NCBI RefSeq assembly: GCF_022458895.1
Contig: NZ_JAINFL010000003.1
Span: 62,001 to 126,000, forward strand
Origin: Roseihalotalea indica
Lineage (GTDB): Bacteria; Bacteroidota; Bacteroidia; Cytophagales; Cyclobacteriaceae
Length of the DNA stretch: 64,000 bases
Direction: 5' to 3'
The notes under the pieces are model-generated. The model searched no databases, was not told the origin of the DNA, and saw nothing but the letters and a program-made list of their open reading frames with translations. Below are positions 52,638-62,947 of this stretch, in pieces. Positions within the stretch are counted from its first letter, which is position 1. Each line of letters starts with the position of its first letter. The position numbers were made by a program, and so were the translations under genes.

Positions 52638-55600
52638 TCAATAGGTAGTTGTCGATTCTTTCAGGAATTCGGTAGGTGACTGGCCTACGTGCTTGTTAAA
52701 GACTCGGGAAAAGTATTTGGGGTCATTGTAGCCCACGGCGTAGGCTATCTCGGAAACGTTTAATTCGTTTTGCCGAAGCAGCTCTTGTGCTCTTTTCATC
52801 CGAAGGTGATTGATAAACTCGGTGGTAGATTGGGTGGTAAGGGCTGTAAGCTTTTTATGTAGCAAGCTGCGGCTAATGCTCATACTTTTCACCAGAGACT
52901 GTACCCCAAAATCCGGATCTTCCAGATGATCTTCCACGGTTTTGATGGCCTGTTCGAGAAATCGCTGATCTTTTCGGTTGGTTGTGGCCTGGCTTACCTG
53001 AAAGTTAGCCGATTGCTGAAAATAGAGGCGAAGCTGGTTGCGGGTTCGCAGTAGGTTCTGTATTCGGGCTTCCAGCAGTTCAAAATTAAAAGGTTTGGGC
53101 AGATAATCGTCGGCCCCGATCTCCAGGCCTTCAATCTGGTTTTCTAAGGTGCTTTTGGCCGTCAGGAGGATAATCGGGATATGGCTGGTGCTGAGGTTGT
53201 TTTTCAGTGTATTACAAAGGGCGAGTCCGTCGGTTTTAGGCATCATCACATCGCTGATCACTAAAGCCGGATTATGCTCTTCAGCCAGTTGAATTCCGAC
53301 TTCTCCATCGGCCGCTTCCAGGATATTGTAGGTTTTATTGAGCCTTTGGGCAATAAACATGCGTAGATCTGCATTGTCTTCTACCACCAGCACAGTAGGC
53401 CGCAATTTTTCAAAAACATGCAGTGGTACCAGTGCAGCCGCACTTTCTTTGGTGATTAGTAATTCATTTTTTAGGATTTCCACTTGCTGATGAATATCCA
53501 GGCAGTCGTGTGTTTTTTCGGCCACTTCCTCGGTTTCGTAAGCTCCCTTCAGGCAGGGGAACTGAATTTCAAATACTGAACCTTTGCCAAGCTCGCTTTC
53601 CACAAAAATATCTCCGTGGTGGGTGTTAATTAGTTCTTCGGTAATGGCCAGCCCAATACCCGAGCCGCTCACCTTAAACGCTTCTTCAGACTCTATCCGG
53701 TAAAACCGCTTAAACACCAGAGGTAGATTCTCTTCACTGATGCCAATGCCTGAGTCTGACACCCGGATGCTGATAACCGTCTTATGGTTTTGCTGCAAAT
53801 TGGCGGATGGTTTAAGTTGAGATTCGTCAAACGAGAGCCCCTTCACTTCCAGCACCACGGTTCCGTCATTAGGAGTGTATTTAAAGGCATTGGAGAGCAG
53901 GTTGTAAATGATGTTTTCCATTTTCTGAGCATCAAACCACACCTCCGAAGGCAAATCACGCTCTGAGTAATGGAACTGGATTTTTTTAATTTCAGAAAGC
54001 GGCTCAAACGCCCGGAAGATATTCGTGCAGAACTCATGAATATCCTGTCGGCCAACCTTTAATTCCATGCGTCCCTGCTCAATCTTGCGGAAATCCATAA
54101 TCTGATTCACCAGATGCAGCAGGCGTTGCGCATTGCGGTTTACCACAGAAAGCGTATGCTGCGCCTCGGCACCCAGCCTGTGTTCCCGGATCAGCTTCTC
54201 AATCGGCCCGATGATGAGCGTTAGGGGAGTGCGGAACTCATGAGAGACATTAGTGAAAAAGCTAAGTTTTAGCTGGCTCACCAGCTTAAGTTTCCGGTTC
54301 AGGTTGATCAGTTCATCCCGCTGGCTGAGTATTTCTCGGTTTTGCTGCTCCAGTTGATGGTTTTGTCCCGCAATAAGGGTTTGTTTCTCTTCCAGCTCCC
54401 GATTGTTGTTAAGTAATTGAATGGCCTGAAAAGCCAGCGCGTCTTTCTGTTGATTCACCCGCTCGGTGCGGTCTTTCACCTGCCGTTCCAAGACGATCTT
54501 CTGCCGCTTTAGTGCATAAGTGCGGAACCGAATATAGCCAAAGACCAGTCCTGCGACAGCCAGTAAGCCGATAACCTTGAACCAGAGGGTATCCCAAAAA
54601 GGAGGGGAGATATGAAGATGAATTTCTGTAGGCTCAGCACTAAACTCACCGTGTGAGCCCGACGCTTTTACCTTAAACGTGTAGTTCCCGGGTTTCAGGT
54701 TCGTATAGCTAGCGTAGCGCCGGTCCGAAGATACATAGTTCCAGTCCTTCTCAAAGCCTTCCAGAATGTAAGCATAGCGGATCAGACCAGGTTCCTGGTA
54801 GTTGAGTGATGAAAACTCAATGCCAAAGATCTTCTCTTTGTACGACAGAGAAATATCTTCGGCAGTCAGTGCATTTTCCGTCAGCACCTCCACCCCCTGA
54901 TACTCTTTGCCCGGAACGACCGATTCGTTGAGCAGTTTGATGTCGGTAATCACCACCCGGGGAGTGGGGCTCACTTCGTTAATCCATTCGGGATAAAACG
55001 CATCCAGCCCGTTCATACCACCAAAGTACAGTTTCCCATCCTGGTTTTTATACGAGGCTGACCAGTAGTACTGATTATTTAGCAGGCCATCGGCAATGTA
55101 GAAATTACGGAGCTGTTTGGTTTCCGGGTTTAGCCTTGATAACCCATAATCGGTACTTAACCAGAGGTTTAGCTCGTTATCCTGCTGAATACCAAAAATA
55201 ATATTATTGCTTAGCCCATGAGTGGTGTTGTAAGAGGTGAACCACACTGAGTCGCCAGCAGAGTGCATCTGATTTACACCCTGTCCATATGTACCAAACC
55301 ACAGGTTGCCGCTGGCGTCTTTCAATAACGAAATAACGTAGTTCCCACTGATAGACCGCGAGTCTGACGGGTTATGCTTGTACTGGGTGATCTGATACTT
55401 GTGTTGAGCGCTATCTTGAAGTTGGATACGAAAAAGTCCGTTGCGGGTGCCTGCCCATAGGGTTTGATCGGCATCAAACAACAGGCATCCTACCTCGGTA
55501 ATACGGGGCTGGCTTTGTTCGGAAAATACTGTTTCAAAGATGTCGGTTTCCGGATTGTACTTAACAAGACCTCGGAGGGTACCAAGCCACAGGTTGCCAT

Positions 55601-57062
55601 TATGATCTTCGACAATAGACGATATAAAATTACTGACCAGGCCTGATTCATTCTGGTGGCGTTCAAAAAGGACAGTTGAGTCCCGCTCATTCATCAATCG
55701 GTTAAGGCCCGACCCCCAGGTGCCTACCCAAAGCCTGTTGTGTTGGTCGCGGTGGATGCTGGTGATAAAATCGCTGGAAATAGCGTGTGAATTCTCTGCC
55801 TCATGCCTAAAGTGATGAAAGGTGCCGGACTGCTTATCGTAGCGGTTCAGTCCGCCTCCGGCCGTGCCAATCCATAAGAAGCTACTGTCTTCGTAGATAG
55901 AATTGGTGGTGCTGTAGCTTAGGCTATTTTTATCGTTTATCTTATACTCAAAGTGCTCAAAAGTATTCTGATGGGTATTATACACGTTGATGCCCCCACG
56001 CTCGGTACCGATCCAGATATTTCCCATTTCATCTTTCAGCAGGCAGTTAATAAAATCGTTGCTCAGGCTATGTTCGGCCTGGTATTCATGGGTATAGTTG
56101 ATGAACTGCTGGCTACCCTTGGTCATGATACTCAAGCCCCCCAATGTGGCAATGATCAGATTTTCGTCGTTATCTTCTAAAATATCCATTACGGCATTGT
56201 GCACCAGGCTTTCCGGGTTGGCCGACTGACTAAAAAACCGCTGATGAGTGCCATTGGAGAAATTTAATGAAGTGGGCGTATATCGGTTTAAGCCATATTC
56301 AGTGCCAATCCAGAAGTTGCCGCTCGAGTCTTCGTATAGGGAAAGCACCTGGTTTGAACTTAAGCTGCCGCCATCGTTAGGTTCGTGGGTAATCAATTTT
56401 CGCTCCTGCCCATTGGCCGGAAGTATGGTGACGCCAGCGTTCGTGCCTACCCATATGTTGTTCCGTCGGTCATTCAGCAGGGTATTAATAACCGAGCCAT
56501 TTAGCTGCCGGACACCCGTGCCAAAACTATGGTGGCTGTGTAGCTTAATGTGCCCATAGGCATTCTGAAGGTTAAATTGTGATAGCCCCAGCTCAGAACT
56601 TATCAGTAGCACAGAATCCTGATGGAGAGCTAGTGAATGTATGGCTGAACTTAGAGAGGCGTGTGGGGTGGCGGACAGGGTATCAGCCCGGATAAACCGT
56701 TCCTGATCGTACTGGTAAACATATAAGCCCTGCTGAGTTCCTATCCACAGGTTGCCAAGCGGGTCCTCCAGAAGGTCGTACACAAAGTTGTTGCCCAGAG
56801 AGGAAGGTCCATTATTAAACACCTCAAAAGTGTAGCCATCGTAGCGACACAGGCCATTCCAGGTGCCAAACCATAAAAAGCCCTGCCGGTCCTGGAGCAT
56901 GCAGTCTACCATATTCTGAGGGAGCCCCTCTTCAATAGTCAGGTGTTGAAAGCGGGCGTTTCGCTGTTGTCCGTTTGCCGGGAAAGCAGCATTTAGCATG
57001 AGCAAAGCCAGAAGAGTGTGCTTAAGTATATTCTGAAAATCTCTCATAATGATCGTCCTCAC
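52638..57062 (-). CDS. Hybrid two-component system sensor/regulator (HTCS) of the PUL
   Basis: Membrane sensor and DNA-binding regulator in a single 1474-residue chain. It opens with a signal anchor, then 12-14 propeller repeats (about 35-690; many copies of NLWIGT-type blades), a Y_Y_Y Ig-like domain (about 745-815), a membrane helix (about 825-845), the kinase with His941 in NVSHEFRTPLTL and the ATPase domain DSGIGI/GSGIGLAI, a receiver domain (about 1222-1340, phospho-Asp in VISDVMMPKTDG, Lys in YLPKPF) and an AraC-type HTH (about 1380-1470, EIAYAVGYNDPKYFSRVFNKHVGQSP). In the known arabinan and pectin PULs an HTCS senses oligosaccharide in the periplasm and activates the susC promoter. 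It could also begin at Met6 (57047). Confidence 0.97.
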   Translation of the reverse strand: MRTIIMRDFQNILKHTLLALLMLNAAFPANGQQRNARFQHLTIEEGLPQNMVDCMLQDRQGFLWFGTWNGLCRYDGYTFEVFNNGPSSLGNNFVYDLLEDPLGNLWIGTQQGLYVYQYDQERFIRADTLSATPHASLSSAIHSLALHQDSVLLISSELGLSQFNLQNAYGHIKLHSHHSFGTGVRQLNGSVINTLLNDRRNNIWVGTNAGVTILPANGQERKLITHEPNDGGSLSSNQVLSLYEDSSGNFWIGTEYGLNRYTPTSLNFSNGTHQRFFSQSANPESLVHNAVMDILEDNDENLIIATLGGLSIMTKGSQQFINYTHEYQAEHSLSNDFINCLLKDEMGNIWIGTERGGINVYNTHQNTFEHFEYKINDKNSLSYSTTNSIYEDSSFLWIGTAGGGLNRYDKQSGTFHHFRHEAENSHAISSDFITSIHRDQHNRLWVGTWGSGLNRLMNERDSTVLFERHQNESGLVSNFISSIVEDHNGNLWLGTLRGLVKYNPETDIFETVFSEQSQPRITEVGCLLFDADQTLWAGTRNGLFRIQLQDSAQHKYQITQYKHNPSDSRSISGNYVISLLKDASGNLWFGTYGQGVNQMHSAGDSVWFTSYNTTHGLSNNIIFGIQQDNELNLWLSTDYGLSRLNPETKQLRNFYIADGLLNNQYYWSASYKNQDGKLYFGGMNGLDAFYPEWINEVSPTPRVVITDIKLLNESVVPGKEYQGVEVLTENALTAEDISLSYKEKIFGIEFSSLNYQEPGLIRYAYILEGFEKDWNYVSSDRRYASYTNLKPGNYTFKVKASGSHGEFSAEPTEIHLHISPPFWDTLWFKVIGLLAVAGLVFGYIRFRTYALKRQKIVLERQVKDRTERVNQQKDALAFQAIQLLNNNRELEEKQTLIAGQNHQLEQQNREILSQRDELINLNRKLKLVSQLKLSFFTNVSHEFRTPLTLIIGPIEKLIREHRLGAEAQHTLSVVNRNAQRLLHLVNQIMDFRKIEQGRMELKVGRQDIHEFCTNIFRAFEPLSEIKKIQFHYSERDLPSEVWFDAQKMENIIYNLLSNAFKYTPNDGTVVLEVKGLSFDESQLKPSANLQQNHKTVISIRVSDSGIGISEENLPLVFKRFYRIESEEAFKVSGSGIGLAITEELINTHHGDIFVESELGKGSVFEIQFPCLKGAYETEEVAEKTHDCLDIHQQVEILKNELLITKESAAALVPLHVFEKLRPTVLVVEDNADLRMFIAQRLNKTYNILEAADGEVGIQLAEEHNPALVISDVMMPKTDGLALCNTLKNNLSTSHIPIILLTAKSTLENQIEGLEIGADDYLPKPFNFELLEARIQNLLRTRNQLRLYFQQSANFQVSQATTNRKDQRFLEQAIKTVEDHLEDPDFGVQSLVKSMSISRSLLHKKLTALTTQSTTEFINHLRMKRAQELLRQNELNVSEIAYAVGYNDPKYFSRVFNKHVGQSPTEFLKESTTTY

Positions 57063-57423
57063 TTTCGTATAACTTCTCTTCTATCCGCAGGTAAAAGGTG
57101 CCAGTGGCTTATCCGGTTTTAATGTTAGCATACACCCGCCATTATAGCACTGTCATAGCGACAATATATTCATTAAGTGTATATTTTACAATTATTAATT
57201 TGATTAATTTTACCGTAAAATAATAGGTGAAATTTCTATTTTTTTGGTAAATGAACATTAAGGTAGGGTAAGTGTAATTTCAAGTGAGCGAGTGGCATTT
57301 AAATTACCTTTCATGATAAAAAGCTGATAACATAGGGGTAAGGGGAGGGGTTGTATAGATGAATATGTAAGTGTTTGGAAGGAATCAAATGCTTGCTTTC
57401 TAATAACCACTGTCTAACCTTTC
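57063..57423. other. 361-bp divergent promoter region between HTCS and alpha/beta-hydrolase
   Basis: Very AT-rich around 57180-57260 with no gene. Both flanking genes start outwards, so it holds two promoters. No repeat or conserved box was recognised. Confidence 0.5.
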
Positions 57424-58431
57424 ATGATGATGATCATCCGGCCAAAACTGATTCTACTTTTTATAAGCCTTCCTTTCATTGCTCTTGCTCAGAAAGCTGA
57501 CATACCGGAGCTAGGCATTACCCTGGATAATTACTCCTATCCCTACGAAGTAAAGTATCTGGACTTGGATATTCAGCAGCAGACTCTGCGCATGGCTTAT
57601 ATGGATGTTGAACCGGATGATTATAATGGGCAGAACGTAATGCTGCTGCATGGCAAAAATTTTAATGGTGCTTACTGGCGAACTACTATAGAAGCTCTGA
57701 CCGAAAACGGTTACCGGGTGATTGTTCCCGACCAGATTGGCTTTGGAAAATCAGCCAAGCCTGAGCACTTTCAGTACAGTTTCCAGCAACTCGCTACCAA
57801 TACCAGGAAATTACTGGATACCCTGGGCATTGAAAAAACCACGGTGCTGGGGCACTCTATGGGTGGTATGCTGGCTACCCGATTCGCCCTGATGTTTCCT
57901 GAGGTAACGGAAAAGTTAGTTCTGGAAAACCCTATCGGTCTGGAAGACTACCAGCGTTTGGTACCGTACCAACCCATTGAGTGGTGGTACAACAATGAAC
58001 TGAATAAGGATTATGAGAGCATTAAGGCGTATATGCAGGAAAGCTACTACGACGGGCAGTGGAAACCCGCCTATGACGAGTGGGTCAACATCCTGGCCGG
58101 GTGGACACTCAACGAAGACTACCTCCGCATAGCCTGGAACTCTGCCCTAACCTACGACATGATCTTTACCCAACCGGTAGTCTACGAATTTCCGTTCATC
58201 CAAAGCCCCACTTTGCTGATTATCGGCACTCGCGATCGCACCGCCCTTGGCAAGCCGCTGGTATCGGCAGAGCAGCGAAAGACCATGGGACTATACAACG
58301 AGCTAGGGAAGATAACGCAGGAAAAGATACCCAATGCCCAACTGGTAGAAATAGAAAACATCGGCCACCTGCCGCATATAGAATCGTTTCAAAAATTTAT
58401 CGAGCCGCTGCTGGATTTTCTAGAAGAATAA
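57424..58431 (+). CDS. Secreted alpha/beta-hydrolase
   Basis: Alpha/beta-hydrolase-fold protein of 335 residues with a signal peptide ([23 protein letters not shown]). The oxyanion strand is [14 protein letters not shown], the nucleophile Ser is in [12 protein letters not shown], the acid Asp is probably in [11 protein letters not shown], and the base His is in [10 protein letters not shown]. The shape is that of haloalkane-dehalogenase/epoxide-hydrolase/esterase relatives; it could be an esterase. It diverges from the PUL sensor gene, so a role with the arabinan locus (for instance removing ester groups) is possible but not shown. Confidence 0.9.
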   Translation: MMMIIRPKLILLFISLPFIALAQKADIPELGITLDNYSYPYEVKYLDLDIQQQTLRMAYMDVEPDDYNGQNVMLLHGKNFNGAYWRTTIEALTENGYRVIVPDQIGFGKSAKPEHFQYSFQQLATNTRKLLDTLGIEKTTVLGHSMGGMLATRFALMFPEVTEKLVLENPIGLEDYQRLVPYQPIEWWYNNELNKDYESIKAYMQESYYDGQWKPAYDEWVNILAGWTLNEDYLRIAWNSALTYDMIFTQPVVYEFPFIQSPTLLIIGTRDRTALGKPLVSAEQRKTMGLYNELGKITQEKIPNAQLVEIENIGHLPHIESFQKFIEPLLDFLEE

Positions 58432-58658
58432 ATAATTTCCAATGCTAAAAAGCTTGATGCTTACAGAGTAAGGCGATAGAAAAGAGGTTGATACTCAGTA
58501 TATAACATTCTTTTTGCGCCAAGCAAACAAGTTAAAGTCAGAGGATTAAAGTTTTTTACTAGATAAGATAGTAAGGAAGTAAATTTTAGTGCCAAATTGT
58601 CTTCCTAAAGCGTGAAATTTTCTTTGGCTTTTTGTATCTTCCGTAAAACGATCAACCT

Positions 58659-61658
58659 ATGCCTTACCTTCTTACCCTGCTATTTCTGGGCGGAATGCCT
58701 ATTTGCTGGGCATCGCCTTACATTCCGGCAGATACAGTAACCACAGATGCTGATTATCTGACTTTAGCCGCAGACTATGAAGCTCGGAATGAGCCAGCCA
58801 AGGCCATTGAGTATTATGAGCTGGTCGGGATTGATTACAATACAAACGAGAACTATGCCGGACTGGCGTACGTACTAAACCGAATCGCTGCTCTGTATAT
58901 TTCAGATACGGCTACCTATTCAATAGCCCAGGTTTGTCTGGATTCTGCCAATGTAATTCTGCAAGAACATCTACCCAAAAATGATACGTTACACGCCGCG
59001 CTCTGGACAACCAAAGCAGAAATAGCTTTTAAACAACGTAAATTTGATGAGGCCATAAAATGCTATCAAAAGTCGCTGGAATATAAGTTAGCATTTTATG
59101 GGGAGAACACGCTGGAGGTGGCTCATGATCTGGAACAAATAGGCAGTGTTTACTTGTATGATCTACAGAACCCTCATGAGTCGGAAAGATACCACACCCA
59201 AGCTCTTGAGATTCAGGAGGCTGAAGCGTACCAAAGCCCTGCCTACATTAACTGCCTGTATCATCTGACTTACTCGAGCCGTCTCCGTGGCGACTTTGTG
59301 AAAGCATTATCCTATGGGTCCCGCGTGTTGGAAGATTATAAGCATTTGGCAAACCCTAATCCTTATAATGTGGTGTTGGCTACCGGGGCACTGGGAGGTA
59401 TCTATCTGAGCTTAGACAGTATAGAAAAAGCACTGGACTACAATAAAGAAGCTATTGATCTGGCAGCTCGGGAGAACCTTTTACAGTCGATGGATATGTC
59501 TTTACTTTATAACAACCATGCGGAATACCATTTTCAACATAAGGCTTACGATAGCACAATCTACTACACCCGTCTGGCTATAGCTAACAAAACAAAACCT
59601 GAATTTCTGGCCGTGAGCTATCAGCTTATGGGAAAAGCCTATGTTAAGAAAGGGCTGCTGGATAAGGCATTTCAGCACTTCCAAACCAGTCGGGAAATAA
59701 AAGAAGCAATCTATGATAGTCAGCATACGCAATTGGCTATTTTGTATCTTGATATAGGGAAGGCGTTTGAAGATGCGCAACAGGCCGACAGTGCCGTCTA
59801 CTACTACAAAAAGTCGCTGGCCAGTGCAAAAATAAGTCAGGAAGTTGACGGCTTGGATTTTGACCTATCCATCCAAAACGGAGATGATCTGGAGTCAATG
59901 CAGGAAGGACTGGATAACTTGACAAATTTGCTGGTGAATCAGTATCACCACACGGGTAATCTGCAATATCTGGTCCAGGCTCAGCCGTTCTTTCACCACC
60001 TCGACCAGTTTATGGATTTAAGCCGGGCTGCTTTTTCTACGGAAAGTGCGAAGTTGATATTATCCGGTCGGCATAAGTCTAACTATGAACAGGCCATTGC
60101 CAGTAGTTATCAGTTGTACCAAAGCACGCAGGAAGATTCGTTGTTACAGTGGATATTCCGGTTTATGGAAAAGAGCAAAGCAATGGTCTTGCTGGAATCT
60201 ATTCATCAGGCAGAAAGGTTTCAGCAAGCGTTACCAGACTCTTTGGTACAACTGAATCAGTCTTTTCGTTCTCAGTTAGCCTATTTGCAGTCTGAAATTA
60301 TTAATGCCGAACAGCAGGATAGGGCAGTGTCCGATGTTTCTAAATGGCAGATACAGAGGGCCAGCACCTTACGGAAGATTGACACCTTAAATGAATATAT
60401 ACAGGAAAACTACCCCGGTTATTATAACCTGACCCAGCGAGATCTTACCATTGATATTGACAGTCTTCAAATGCGGCTTCCTGGCGGTCAGGCCACGATT
60501 TCTTACTTTTGGGGAGACTCTGCGGTATATGCTTTATTAATCACCTCCGACATGGTGAAGGCGCACCAGATTAAGGATATCAAAACCTTACGAGATGCCA
60601 TTGTGCAGTATAAAGAGGTGTTGATCAACGATGAGGTTATGGCTCCTTCATACTCAAACTTCCTTAAATTTCAGGAGAGTGCCTATCAACTTTATCAGAT
60701 ACTGTTAGAACCTTTGCTGAAAGGTATACCTCTTAAACATCTGACGATCGTATCGGACGGCGATTTGACCACCATTCCTTTTGAAAGCTTTGTTTCCTCA
60801 ACTATAGAGACTAAAGATAACGTAGTGCGGTATAAGAACCTGCCGTTTATTATTAAGGATTATGATATTTCGTATGAGCTATCTTTAAGTGTTGGTTTCT
60901 GGGAAGAACAATATTCCGCTTCATTACCCAGCGAGGAGGCGTGGAATGTGGTAGCCTTTGGGATTAAGAATTTTGATAATATTGCCAGTAACCGGTTGTA
61001 CCCTCGGTTGGGCGGAGCTGAGCGAGAGGTTCGTTATATTCAGGAGAAGTTTCCTCAAGCCAGTATTTTCTTAAACAAAGAGGCCAGCGAAACTCAGTTT
61101 AAAGCGTATGCCCCGCAGGCTGACCTCTTGCACATTGCCACGCATGGTATGGCCAATCTGGATAATCCTTTTACCTCTCAGTTTATCTTTTATCCGGAAG
61201 GAAAAGAAGATGGCACCCTAAATCTGTATGAGCTATACGACATGCCCCTAAAGGCAAAAGTGCTGTTGCTAAGCGCGTGTGAATCGGGAATTGGTAAGCA
61301 TTATATAGGAGAGGGCAATTACAGTCTGGCCCGTAGTTTTGTGTACGCCGGTTGTAAATCAGTGGTGATGTCTCTGTGGCAGGTAAACGATATTATTACC
61401 GAACAGATGATTAAAAACATATACGATCAGCTTGCTCAGGAGCAATCAATTAGTACTGGCTTGCGGAAGGCAAAGCTGGCATTTATTGAGGAAGGAACCT
61501 ACGCCCACCCTAAGTGCTGGGCAGGTATGGTTCCGTTGGGGAACGCGAGCGTTCGTAATCCGCAACCTCCGTATACCAATTATGCCACCATAAGTCTGGC
61601 ACTCATTATCACCGGCCTCCTTTTTTGGCTGGTTAGATGGCGACACACATTTTTTTAA
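58659..61658 (+). CDS. TPR-CHAT cysteine protease-like protein, secreted and membrane-anchored
   Basis: Protein of 999 residues. It starts with a signal peptide (MPYLLTLLFLGGMPICWAS), has TPR repeats over about 30-420 (for example KAIEYYELVGIDYN, FDEAIKCYQKSLEYKLAFYG, KALDYNKEAIDLA, KAFQHFQTSREIKEA), a helical linker and a C-terminal CHAT domain (about 690-965). The catalytic dyad is His829 in LLHIATHG and Cys874 in LSACESGIG, with AGCKSVVMSLWQVND after it. The final residues form a membrane helix (ISLALIITGLLFWLV) and a short basic end RWRHTFF. The topology predicted from these signals is a periplasmic protease anchored in the inner membrane. CHAT domains are caspase-like proteases; the substrate is unknown. 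It converges on a sigma-factor operon. Confidence 0.93.
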   Translation: MPYLLTLLFLGGMPICWASPYIPADTVTTDADYLTLAADYEARNEPAKAIEYYELVGIDYNTNENYAGLAYVLNRIAALYISDTATYSIAQVCLDSANVILQEHLPKNDTLHAALWTTKAEIAFKQRKFDEAIKCYQKSLEYKLAFYGENTLEVAHDLEQIGSVYLYDLQNPHESERYHTQALEIQEAEAYQSPAYINCLYHLTYSSRLRGDFVKALSYGSRVLEDYKHLANPNPYNVVLATGALGGIYLSLDSIEKALDYNKEAIDLAARENLLQSMDMSLLYNNHAEYHFQHKAYDSTIYYTRLAIANKTKPEFLAVSYQLMGKAYVKKGLLDKAFQHFQTSREIKEAIYDSQHTQLAILYLDIGKAFEDAQQADSAVYYYKKSLASAKISQEVDGLDFDLSIQNGDDLESMQEGLDNLTNLLVNQYHHTGNLQYLVQAQPFFHHLDQFMDLSRAAFSTESAKLILSGRHKSNYEQAIASSYQLYQSTQEDSLLQWIFRFMEKSKAMVLLESIHQAERFQQALPDSLVQLNQSFRSQLAYLQSEIINAEQQDRAVSDVSKWQIQRASTLRKIDTLNEYIQENYPGYYNLTQRDLTIDIDSLQMRLPGGQATISYFWGDSAVYALLITSDMVKAHQIKDIKTLRDAIVQYKEVLINDEVMAPSYSNFLKFQESAYQLYQILLEPLLKGIPLKHLTIVSDGDLTTIPFESFVSSTIETKDNVVRYKNLPFIIKDYDISYELSLSVGFWEEQYSASLPSEEAWNVVAFGIKNFDNIASNRLYPRLGGAEREVRYIQEKFPQASIFLNKEASETQFKAYAPQADLLHIATHGMANLDNPFTSQFIFYPEGKEDGTLNLYELYDMPLKAKVLLLSACESGIGKHYIGEGNYSLARSFVYAGCKSVVMSLWQVNDIITEQMIKNIYDQLAQEQSISTGLRKAKLAFIEEGTYAHPKCWAGMVPLGNASVRNPQPPYTNYATISLALIITGLLFWLVRWRHTFF

Positions 61659-61746
61659 ACCAGATGATATGATCTCACTTTGAGAGTTACCTTGTATATC
61701 GTGTGAGTTAAAGGCACAAAGCTAAACTATTTTATTTTTACGCTAA

Positions 61747-61775
61747 CCAGCAATGGAGCTTAACTCCATTGCTGG
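61747..61775. terminator. Perfect 12-bp inverted repeat between converging genes
   Basis: CCAGCAATGGAG (61747-61758) and CTCCATTGCTGG (61764-61775) are exact reverse complements around a 5-nt loop. It lies between the stop of the CHAT gene (61658) and that of the first paralogue gene (61792). A T tract is weak on both sides, but the position suits a shared terminator. Confidence 0.7.
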
Positions 61776-61791
61776 AAAACTGTGGTTTATA

Positions 61792-62307
61792 TCATACGAT
61801 ACTTTCTACTTCAACATATCTGGTCACGATTCCTCCACCCTTGGTCCTTACCTCACAGATTCCATTAAACTCTCGGCCGTTATACTGAACGCGATCTTCT
61901 TCAACCAGGCTTGAAAATGAGGCGTCTTCCACGCTTTTGTCTATAGCAAGAAAGTAATACAACTCATTGGAAATACTGTCTATCAAAATACCGTCAATGT
62001 GCTTTACGATTTGCTGCCCCTCTTCATCCAGGCTGAAAACTATTTTTTCGATGCCGTTCTCAGTTTTTGTCTGAACATAATACAGGCTTTCATTCAGGAA
62101 AATAGGGCGGCCGGGGAGGGCTCCAATCTTAGTTAGTTCGTCTTTGATTTTCTCATTTACGCTTGCGGTTGTGAGAGGAACAATACCTGGCAGAAAGACA
62201 TCTTCGATATTACCAAGCCTCTGTGGTTGGCCATTTTCTTCAATAAAGAAAGGGAAAATTTTCAGTAAGGTTTGAGGTCTGGTTTGCATAATAATTCCGG
62301 TAGGCAT
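61792..62307 (-). CDS. Unknown cytoplasmic protein A, paralogue of the next gene
   Basis: I do not recognise a named family. It has 171 residues, no signal peptide and no membrane segment. The first 17 residues (MPTGIIMQTRPQTLLKI) are almost identical to those of the gene upstream (MPTGIIMQARPRTLNRI). The last 75 residues also align with it: HIDGILIDSISNELYYFLAI, EDRVQYNGREFNGICEV and RYVEVES. The middle 80 residues are unlike. The DNA upstream of both ATGs is also alike, which points to duplication. It is the last gene of an apparent operon begun by sigma and anti-sigma genes, 93 bp after its paralogue. Confidence 0.75.
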   Translation of the reverse strand: MPTGIIMQTRPQTLLKIFPFFIEENGQPQRLGNIEDVFLPGIVPLTTASVNEKIKDELTKIGALPGRPIFLNESLYYVQTKTENGIEKIVFSLDEEGQQIVKHIDGILIDSISNELYYFLAIDKSVEDASFSSLVEEDRVQYNGREFNGICEVRTKGGGIVTRYVEVESIV

Positions 62308-62400
62308 AATTAGGAAAGGTTAAAGGTTAGTTAGTGTATAGATTCTTATGGTTTTACCAACCTGGGGGGTGAGTCTCAGGCTGAAAAATGTGTTGCTTAG

Positions 62401-62928
62401 CTAAACGGAAATCACCTGAAATACCGATACGTATCGGGCAATACTCGTCAGGTCTCTTTCCTCACGGTCCAGTATTACTTCGTACACTCCGCTATATTCC
62501 CGGTTATATTGCACCCGGCTTCCTTCTCTTATCTCATTAACTCTGGGGATACCAATAGCAATGAAATCGAATAGCTCATTGGTGAAGATATCTCTGAGGA
62601 TACCATCCATATGAACGCGCGTTCCTGGCTGACCAAAACATACTTCTTGCCCGTTTATGCAGTTATTGGCTAGAGGAACACTACTTTTGCTATGATAGGT
62701 TTTATACACATGGTTAATAGCCTGGCTCTCATCTCCGTTGGGGAGAAACTGTGCCAAGACGTCGCTCGAGTATTGGTTTTTGCCATTGACTAAATCGGCC
62801 ATAGATAAGCCGGTTGCCTTAAGTTGCGTTTGGTGAGTTTCTAAATCATAGTTACCCTGTCCGTCATAGAATGAGGCAATTCTATTTAGGGTTCGGGGCC
62901 TGGCTTGCATAATAATCCCGGTAGGCAT
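62401..62928 (-). CDS. Unknown cytoplasmic protein B, paralogue of the neighbouring gene
   Basis: I do not recognise a named family. The 175 residues begin with MPTGIIMQARPRTLNRI and end with a conserved block VHMDGILRDIFTNELFDFIAIG ... GSRVQYNREYSGVYEV ... RYVSVFQVISV. Between them is an unshared stretch with two Cys residues (NNCINGQEVC). There is no export signal. It starts 19 bp after the anti-sigma gene's stop codon on the same strand, so the two are likely co-transcribed, making it a probable direct output or partner of the sigma/anti-sigma pair. Confidence 0.78.
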   Translation of the reverse strand: MPTGIIMQARPRTLNRIASFYDGQGNYDLETHQTQLKATGLSMADLVNGKNQYSSDVLAQFLPNGDESQAINHVYKTYHSKSSVPLANNCINGQEVCFGQPGTRVHMDGILRDIFTNELFDFIAIGIPRVNEIREGSRVQYNREYSGVYEVILDREERDLTSIARYVSVFQVISV

Positions 62929-62947
62929 GATTCATAAAAGTTTAAGG

